Below, piece by piece: positions 8,915 through 15,000 of a stretch of DNA of 15,000 nucleotides (the first letter of the stretch is position 1; each line of letters starts with the position of its first letter). Source of the stretch: Eimeria necatrix (lineage: Eukaryota > Apicomplexa > Conoidasida > Eucoccidiorida > Eimeriidae); NCBI RefSeq assembly GCF_000499385.1, contig NW_013654953.1, positions 1 through 15,000 on the forward strand. Reading direction: 5' to 3'. The translations under genes and the position numbers were made by a program. The notes under the pieces are model-generated. The model was not told the DNA's origin and made no database searches. It worked only from the letters and a program-made list of their open reading frames with translations.

Positions 8915-8961
<47 letters not shown>

Positions 8962-8973
8962 TTGGGGCCTCTG

Positions 8974-9461
8974 ATGAATCGGCGGCGCCGCCACTCAACT
9001 GCTGCAGGGGTGTGGGGCCCCTCTGCAGACAGCAGGGGCCCCTCTTTAGGCCAGAGGCCCTTGCGAGAGTCCCGGGGGCCCCCGGGGGGCCCCCCTAGGG
9101 GCCCCCCTAGGGGCCCCCCTAGGGGCCCCCCGGGGGGGCCCCCTGGGGGCCCCCCGGGGGGCCCCCCTGGGGGCCCCGGGGGCCCCCCCTTCTGTAGGTC
9201 GGGGGGGGCCCCTCAGTTTGAAAGAAGGGGCCCCCCAGGGGAGGACTGGGGGCCCCCAAGAGAGGTCAGGGGCCCCCCAGATTTGCTGCATAGGGAGGCT
9301 GGGGGGCCCCCCGAGGGGCCCCCCAGGCGGCTGTACCCTATTCTGAGGGGCCCCCCAACTCAGGGGGAAGGGGGGCCCCTCTGGCGGCCCCCAGCGAAGA
9401 GGGGGCCCCCTGCAGATGAGGGGCCCCCCCTGCGGCTCTGCTCTGCAGCAGCAGCAGCAGA

Positions 9462-9500
<39 letters not shown>

Positions 9501-10129
9501 CAGGAGGCGGGTGATTCTACAGGAGTCCCCCAGAGCTGCTGCAAGGGGCTCCCATAGTCGTGCTGCTGCACCTCGCGGAGAGGCAGAAGCAGCAGCAGCA
9601 GCAGCAAGAAGTGCTGCAGCAGCAGCAGGGGATGCAGCTGCTGCAGCTGCTGCAGCTGCTGCAGCAAACAGCAAAGCTGCAGCGCTCAGGGAAGCAGCAG
9701 CAGCGCAGCAAACGCGACAAGCCAAAAGGGAAGCAGCAGCAGCAGAAGCAGCAGATGCTGCTGCTGGCAGCAAGAGGAGGGAAGTGTCCCGAAGAGTTGT
9801 TGCAGCAGCAGAGTATGCAGCAATAACAGCAGCAGCAGCAGCAGCAGCACCAGATGAAGCAGCAGCTACAGCAGCAAAGCGAGCCGCAGCAGCAGCCACG
9901 AAGTCCGAAGCAGCAGCAGCAGAAAACGGGCCAGCGGAGATTAATAGAAATACAGGGGCCCCGAAAGCAGCAGCAGCAGCAGCAGCAGACGTGCCTGCTG
10001 CTGCTGCTGCTGCTGACACTAAAGCCAGCCCAGCAGCAGCAGACGTGCCTGCTGCTGCTGCTGCTGACACTAAATCCAGCCCAGCAGCAGCAGCCGCTGC
10101 AGCAGCAGCGCCAGAACAAGCGGCAAATG

Positions 10130-10163
<34 letters not shown>

Positions 10164-10859
10164 CACATTAGCAGAAGGAGCTGCTGCAACGGACAGTCGC
10201 GCTGCAGGGACAGAAGGGGCTGCTGGTGGGCCAGCAGCAGCAGCAGCAGACAGAGCAGCAGCAGCAGCAGCAGACAGTACAGGAGCAGCAGCAGACAGAG
10301 CAGCAGCAGCAGCAGCAGACAGTGCAGCAGCAGCAGCAGACAGAGCAGCAGCAGCAGCAGCAGACAGTGCAGCAGCAGCAGACGGTGCAGCAGCAGCAGA
10401 CGGTGCAGCAGCAGCAGACAGAGCAGCAGCAGCAGCGGGAAACCCTGCTGCAGCAGCGGGAAGCCCTGCTGCAGCAGCGGGAAGCCCTGCTGCAGCAAGC
10501 AGCGTAGCAGCAGCAGAAGCTCCGCCCTTGACAGCAAGGCGAACTGTTGTGCTGGCCTCTAGAGCTCCAGCAGCAGCAGCAGCAGCAGGAGCAGCAGCAG
10601 CAGCAGCAGCAACAGAGTCACCTGCTGCTGCTGCTGCTGCTAGTACTGCTGATGCTGCTGACTGCGCCACACCGTGTGCAGCTGCAACAGCTCCAACAGA
10701 AGCAGCAGCAGCAGCAGCAGCAGCAGCAGAGACCTCACCAGGTGCAGCAAAAGCAGCACGATCAGCAGCAGCAGCAGCAGAAGCAGAAAGTCCCGTTGCG
10801 CTGGGTCCTGCAGCAGCAGCAACAGAGACACCAGCTGCAGCCACACCATCTCCATCATC

Positions 10860-10902
<43 letters not shown>

Positions 10903-11033
10903 AGTGCACAAAGGCCTGCTGCAGTTCGCCGCAGGAGATGTGGCTGGAGCGATGCAGCAGCAACAGCAGCAGCAGCACAAGAAGCAGCAGCACCTGCAGC
11001 ACGAGGAGCACCGATGCGGGAAGCTGCAGCACC

Positions 11034-11073
<40 letters not shown>

Positions 11074-11118
11074 TCTCCAGTAGCAGTGGCAGCAGCAAAA
11101 CCAGCAGCAGCTGCTGCG
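8974..11118 (+). CDS. Alanine-rich open frame with Gly-Pro-Pro N-terminal block; possible 5' exon of the FRA10AC1-like gene
   Basis: Unrecognised. The first ATG (MNRRRRHSTAAG) is at 8974; an in-frame stop lies at 8899-8901. Residues of roughly the first 150 codons form RGPP, GGPP and WGPP repeats from a GGGGCCCC block. The rest is dominated by Ala runs broken by charged or polar peptides (for example AEINRNTGAPK, ADTKASP, DSRAAGTEG, VRRRRCGWSD). The Ala frame persists where (GCA)n changes to (GCT)n, at 10000-10075 and 10620-10650 for instance; this is unlikely unless Ala is selected or the frame is functional. The frame reads on to a stop at 11190, but GCG|gtaagc at 11118/11119 is a good donor in phase 0, matching the phase of the exon at 11263. 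No conserved FRA10AC1 N-terminal motif is visible in it, so it could instead be an independent gene or a non-coding expansion. Confidence 0.4.
9040..9432. repeat. GGGGCCCC palindrome block
   Basis: More than 15 copies of G(4-7)C(4-6) occur, including three tandem 12-bp units GGGGCCCCCCTA at about 9089-9124. The unit is self-complementary, so the plus strand reads RGPP/GGPP and the minus strand reads GAPRG. Similar single copies lie at 4147, 5830-5850, 8090-8130, 8405 and 8445-8470. Confidence 0.92.
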
Positions 11119-11262
11119 GTAAGCGTTACAGGGCTAGGGGTTTTCGTGTGTGCAGCCAGCAGGGTTTATAGCCTAGAATCGAGGGTTTAGGGTTTAGGGT
11201 TTAGGGTTTAGGGTTTAGGGTTTAGGGTTTAGGGTTTGGGGTTTGGCTGCACTGCGCCTTAG
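11119..11262 (+). other. Predicted 144-nt intron carrying the telomere-like array
   Basis: The candidate donor is GCG|gtaagc at 11119 and the acceptor is gcgccttag| at 11262. The acceptor is supported because the codons that follow match the FRA10AC1 family and because an in-frame stop (TAG at 11260-11262) blocks reading through from upstream. The donor is less certain, since the upstream Ala-rich frame is not recognised as part of the family. Confidence 0.55.
11182..11244 (+). repeat. Interstitial telomere-like array, AGGGTTT
   Basis: Eight perfect head-to-tail AGGGTTT units (11182-11237) are followed by one GGGGTTT variant (11238-11244). TTTAGGG is the telomere unit of coccidia, and interstitial copies are a known feature of repeat-rich parts of Eimeria chromosomes. 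The array ends 18 nt before the predicted splice acceptor of the FRA10AC1-like exon at 11263, so it appears to be intronic. Confidence 0.95.
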
Positions 11263-11343
11263 AGAGGTTTCGAGCGAGGCGACCGGAGATTTGTGGTTTG
11301 TGATTTGAGCCGATATAAAAAAGGCGAGGTTAGTCTTTGCTGC

Positions 11344-11376
<33 letters not shown>

Positions 11377-11556
11377 TTCTGCTGCTGCGGCTGCTGCTGC
11401 TGTTGCTGCTGCGCTGTGGGGTGCTACAGCAGCTATGCTGCTGCTGCGCTTCCTTGCTAAGGGCTGCTTTTGCTGCAGTTGCTGCTGCTGGAGCAGCAGC
11501 AGCTGCCGTTGCTGCTGCTGCGCGTCTCCTCCTTCCACAGCTGCTTACAACCGCTC

Positions 11557-11599
<43 letters not shown>

Positions 11600-12244
11600 A
11601 TAGATTGGCTTTCGGTGGCCCACGGCGGAAGAAGCAGCAGCAGGCAAAGGGTCCCGTGTCTGTGGGGGCAGCAGCTGCCGCACGCAGCAGAAGCAGCAAG
11701 AAGCAGCAGCAGCATTGCAGCTGCTGCAGCAGCAAATTGCTGCAGCACGAAAGGAGCGGGGGCTGCCGGACATGGACTTCCTCCGTGCTGCGCTGCTGCA
11801 GTGCAGCAAGGAGGCCAAAGCAGCAGCAGCAAACGTGGACACGCTGCGAGCAGCAGCAGCAGCTGCTGCTGCTGACGCCAGATCTGCTGCCTTTGCTGCT
11901 GCAGCAGGAAAAGCCAACGACGACCCCAGCAGCAGGCGGCTGGCTGACGCTGCAGCACGTGCTGCGTCGCGTGCTGCTGCTGCTGCTGCTGCTCTGGAGG
12001 ACGCCACGAAAGCTGCTGCAGCAAAGGCAGCAGCAGCAGAAGAAGCCGAAGCAGCAGCAGCAGCTGCTGCTGCTGGCACCCCCGCTATTGACTTGACGCA
12101 AGACCATAAGATGCGGCGGCTGCTGGAGCAGCAGCAGGAGCTGCAGCAGCAGCAGCAGCTGCTGCAGCAGCTGCGCACTTACCAGCTGCACTTCCGCTAC
12201 ACAGAGGCGGGAAAAGCCAAAGAGGTGGGCAGCACCGTTGCTGC

Positions 12245-12282
<38 letters not shown>

Positions 12283-12392
12283 CTGAGGCTGCTTTGGGGG
12301 TGTTTGATGGGCTCGCGCTGCTGCTGCACCTTCTCCTGCTGCTGTTCCCTGTGCACTCCGCCGCAGCCGCCAGCGCTACTGCTGCTGCTGCA

Positions 12393-12430
<38 letters not shown>

Positions 12431-12752
12431 AGGCGCTGGTGCAGTGCCGCGTGTGCGTCCGCTGCGCCTTCAAGCTTAACTATGACGCGCTGCGGAAGGA
12501 GAGCCGCAGAGAAGCAAAGCGGCGGCGGCTGGAGCAGCAGCAAAGGCGGCTGCAGCAGCAGCTGCTGCTGCTGCAGCGAAGGCGCAGCTGCAGCAACAGC
12601 AGCAGCAGCAAAGGCCGAGGCTCCCGGCAAAGCAGGTCAGCTTTTCGGGGTGTACGTACACCCCAGCTGCACGGCGAGACACTGCGCGTCAGCAGCAGCA
12701 GCAGCATTGGCAGCAGAAGCAGCAGCAGAGGAGCTGCTGAGGCGCTTGTGCT

Positions 12753-12786
<34 letters not shown>

Positions 12787-13067
12787 TCCGGAGATTCTGT
12801 TGTCTTTAAAGGTGAAGCAGAAGCCCCCAGAAAGAGGAAGGGCTCAGCCAGAACTGCTGCTGCTGCTGCTGCAGAAACAGCAGCGCCAGAAGCAGCAGCA
12901 GCAGATGTACTCTCTGATGCAGCAGAAGAAAACCCGGAAGAGCAGCCAGCAGCAGCAGCAGCTGCTGCAGAAGCAGCAGAAGCAAATGCGCCCAGTGCTG
13001 CTGCAGCAAAAGGACGAGAGCTTGCTCGCAGGCGCAGCAGCAGCAACAGCGCCACGGGGAAACCGAA

Positions 13068-13099
<32 letters not shown>

Positions 13100-13209
13100 C
13101 GCCGGAGGAACAGGAGGAGAAGCAACAGCCTCAGCAACAGCAGCAGCAGCAACAGTCGCTGCAGGAGCAGCGGAAGCAGCAACAACCGCAGCAGCAGCAG
13201 CAGCAACAA

Positions 13210-13252
<43 letters not shown>

Positions 13253-13358
13253 GGCAGCAGCTCCAGAGAACGCGGCGGCTGCCAGCAGCGTTTGGCAGAA
13301 GCGTCAGCCGCACAGTCAGCAGAAGCATCAGCAGGAGCCTCAGCAGCTGCCGCTTCAA

Positions 13359-13410
<52 letters not shown>

Positions 13411-13504
13411 GAAGTCAGGGACAGTCAACGAGAGAGAAGAAGCAGTGCAAAGCCAGTGGCGGCGCCACGCCGCAGAAGCAATTCGCCCTTGAGCCGCAGC
13501 CGCG

Positions 13505-13562
<58 letters not shown>

Positions 13563-13700
13563 CAGCAGTAGCAGCAGCAGCAGCAAAAGGTTGCAGTCGC
13601 AGCCAAGCACTAGCAATAACGGCAGCAGGGATAGACATAGGGACAGCAGCAGCAGCAGCAGAGTTGACCCCAGGAGCAGAAACAGATATATGTACTACTA

Positions 13701-13737
<37 letters not shown>

Positions 13738-13967
13738 TATCCGCCCTACAGCAGCAGCAGCGACAACAGATATCAGCCCTACAGAAGCAACAGCCGAAAC
13801 AGGTACCTGCCTGCCAGCAGCAGCAGCAGCAGCAGCAGCAGGTACTTGCCTTACAACAGCAGCAGCAGCAGCAGCAGATACTCGCCGTGGAGCAGCAGCA
13901 GCAGCAGACGCCCTGAGTACTCCAGATTTTACTACAGCTCGGAAGACAGAAACCGAATGCCGCAACG

Positions 13968-14019
<52 letters not shown>

Positions 14020-14157
14020 TACACGCTGCGGGCAGCAAGAAATGAGCAGCAGCACAGACGCAACAGAAGCCGCAGCGGCAGCAGCAGCCCACCGCTGCGG
14101 CGTTCAGGTGTACGTACACCCCAGAAGACACAGAGGCCTGCAGCAGCAGCAGCAGCA

Positions 14158-14197
<40 letters not shown>

Positions 14198-14299
14198 ACA
14201 GGTGCCCAAGGGAGGCTTCGTACAGGAGGGAGACAGCAGCAGCAGATGGCGAGAAACACAGCCGTACCCAAGAAGCAAAAGAAAGAGGAGCAGCAGCAG

Positions 14300-14330
<31 letters not shown>

Positions 14331-14499
14331 GGTTGCCGCTGCGGAGGAAGCAGCAGCAGAAGAAGCAGCAGCTGCTGCAGCAGAAGAGGAAGCAGTTGTT
14401 GCAGCAGCAGACGCAGAAGCTGCTGCTGCATGCGGCAGCTTAGCCTTCGAAAGGGCCAGGAGTGTTTCGCTTAGCGCTGCATCTCCAGCTGTGCACTAG
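11263..14499 (+). CDS. FRA10AC1: FRA10AC1-family spliceosome-associated protein, zinc-binding core and long disordered tail; 5' end not resolved
   Basis: Exons are 11263-11328, 11604-12224 and 12433-14499, with donors GAG|gttagt and GAG|gtgggc, acceptors cttag|, tttatag| and ctgcag|, all phase 0. Spliced, they follow the family order as I recall it from human: GFERGDRRFVVCDLSRYKKGE (human YYDKLFKEYCIADLSRYKENK), IGFRW (FGFRW), GKG then CGGSSC (GKG, CGNKYC), LRTYQLHFRYTEAGKAKE (LKSWEVNFGYIEHGEKRN), ALVQCRVCVRCAFKLNY (ALVKLRLCQECSIKLNF). The four Cys of the two zinc knuckles (CGGSSC and CVRC) are kept. FRA10AC1 is reported in purified spliceosomes; its biochemical role is not settled. Between CGGSSC and LRTYQLHF lies an insert of about 165 residues, where human has fewer than 10. 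The 688-residue last exon has a basic start (RKESRREAKRRR), Ser, Ala and Gln runs, an SRSVSRTVSRSISRSLS stretch, RYxPY repeats (13684-14022) and an Ala/Glu end. Further introns in the tail are possible. Confidence 0.85.
12647..12664. repeat. Perfect 18-bp palindrome GGGGTGTACGTACACCCC
   Basis: The sequence equals its own reverse complement over 18 bp. It lies in the long FRA10AC1-like exon, where it encodes GVRTP in frame. A 14-bp copy at 14107-14120 encodes the same peptide in the same frame, and a 12-bp copy is at 4934-4945. Confidence 0.9.
13508..13587 (+). repeat. Long AGC tract encoding poly-Ser
   Basis: About 26 AGC codons with two AGT interruptions encode Ser throughout in the FRA10AC1-like frame; both interruptions are synonymous. 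Confidence 0.88.
14107..14120. repeat. Perfect 14-bp palindrome GGTGTACGTACACC
   Basis: This is the second exact copy of the palindrome within the last FRA10AC1-like exon. It again reads GVRTPQ when the following CCCAG is included. Confidence 0.9.
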
Positions 14500-14870
14500 T
14501 TACCGCAACAGCAGCAGCAGCAGCAGCTGCTGCTGGTGCAGCAGCAGCAGCAGCTGTTGTTGTTGCTGCTGCTGAAGCTTTCGGTGCTGCAGCGCTTTTT
14601 GCTGGAGCCCAGGAGTGACTTTGGAGCTGGCTACTCGTGCCATGCTGTTTGCTGCTGCAGCAGCTGCTGCAGTCAGCAGCAGCAGCAGCAGCAGCAGCAG
14701 CTCGCTGCTGCTCCTGCGGGAGCGGCTGCTACTTTAGCTTTTGTAACATGCAGCTAGCTAGCAGCTAGCCAGCAGCTAGCCAGCAGCTAGCCAGCAGCTA
14801 GCTGGTTATTAGCAGCAGGACTCCACCCTTGCTGGAAGCCCTTCACTACTCGAGCTAGAAATGCCTAATT

Positions 14871-14911
<41 letters not shown>

Positions 14912-15000
14912 GAGCAGGATACACTTCTATGCAGTCAAGATACAAAAATTGGCCGCCGGCGCCGCAGCAGCAAGTCACTGCAGCCGGCTTTGAAACGGGA
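14500..15000. other. 3' flank of the FRA10AC1-like gene, no gene assigned
   Basis: CAG/CTG tracts, a CTAG repeat and a CAG tract at 14875-14909 fill the flank. A short minus-strand frame with an ATG at 14643-14641 (MARVASSKVTPGLQQ) and a plus-strand frame over the same bases (LSVLQRFLLEPRSDF) are both unrecognised. No polyadenylation element can be pinned down. Confidence 0.4.
14752..14805. repeat. Short GCTAGC repeat near the right edge
   Basis: The unit AGCAGCTAGCC recurs about four times after CAGCTAGCTAGCAGCTAGC. It resembles the CTAG arrays at 355-1150, so this repeat family is present at both ends of the window. No gene context is clear here. Confidence 0.8.

Larger units (their letters stand above)
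7241..8960. other. AT-rich flank and mixed GGGGCCCC/CAG stretch, no gene assigned
   Basis: Outside the arrays listed separately this holds GCATGC elements at 7267-7285, two close TGTACAGACACCCC elements (7442-7455, 7470-7483), CAG tracts at 8010-8053, 8476-8556 and 8915-8960, and GGGGCCCC-type palindromes at 8090-8130 and 8405-8470. Open frames such as plus 8069-8344 read WGPKGPP and Gln/Leu/Ala runs; I see no domain. Confidence 0.55.

Noticed and set aside
9360..10844. Minus-strand alanine-rich frame of 494 codons
   Set aside because: It is an antisense mirror of the plus-strand Ala frame. The Met start and breaks show no motif, and the plus frame alone has a donor in phase with a conserved exon.
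11182..11244. True chromosome end
   Set aside because: The array is only about 60 bp and is followed by conserved exons, so it is interstitial.
12636..12666. Tiny intron from gtcagc to the acceptor inside the palindrome
   Set aside because: It would be 31 nt and would break a frame that otherwise stays open for 688 residues with coding signals on both sides.
12844..14055. Minus-strand frame of 403 codons opposite the FRA10AC1-like tail
   Set aside because: The plus frame is contiguous with conserved residues and shows synonymous variation in the RYxPY repeats; this frame does not.

Overview
The window looks like a repeat-rich nuclear segment of a coccidian apicomplexan, most likely an Eimeria species. 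The basis is the dense (CAG)n/(CTG)n tracts encoding runs of Ala, Ser, Gln or Leu, an interstitial TTTAGGG telomere-like array, and small GT-AG introns. I could not run any database search, so the genus is an inference.

Two genes can be recognised under the triplet repeats. On the minus strand, roughly 3992 down to the left edge, is a spliced TMEM65-family membrane protein. Its three conserved exons (2523-2630, 1878-2059, 1160-1274) join in phase. A further phase-compatible pair of exons (606-665, 63-221) encodes most of a GAF domain, so the product may be a TMEM65-GAF fusion. It continues beyond base 1. On the plus strand are the zinc-binding core and a very long disordered C-terminal tail of a FRA10AC1-family spliceosomal protein (exons 11263-11328, 11604-12224, 12433-14499). 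An alanine-rich open frame (8974-11118) directly upstream ends at a good donor site in a compatible phase and may be its 5' part or a separate gene.

Between the genes (about 4000-8960) I see no convincing coding exon. This stretch has a CTG-rich part (4005-5560), an AT-rich island (about 5560-8400) made largely of tandem arrays (AAAT, a 10-bp array with a 40-bp higher-order repeat, a 34-bp satellite, an ATAAAT array), and scattered GGGGCCCC palindromes that condense into a 400-bp block at 9040-9430.

Introns and spacers carry further structured repeats: GCTAGCTA arrays (355-1150, again at 14752-14805), an exactly 11-bp-phased array of GCATGC sites just inside a TMEM65 intron, the telomere-like array just upstream of a FRA10AC1 splice acceptor, a strong hairpin at 4498-4527, and seven scattered copies of a GGTGTACGTACACC-type palindrome. 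In both genes the sense strand is mainly CAG in exons and CTG in introns. This helps assign strand and frame where homology is absent.
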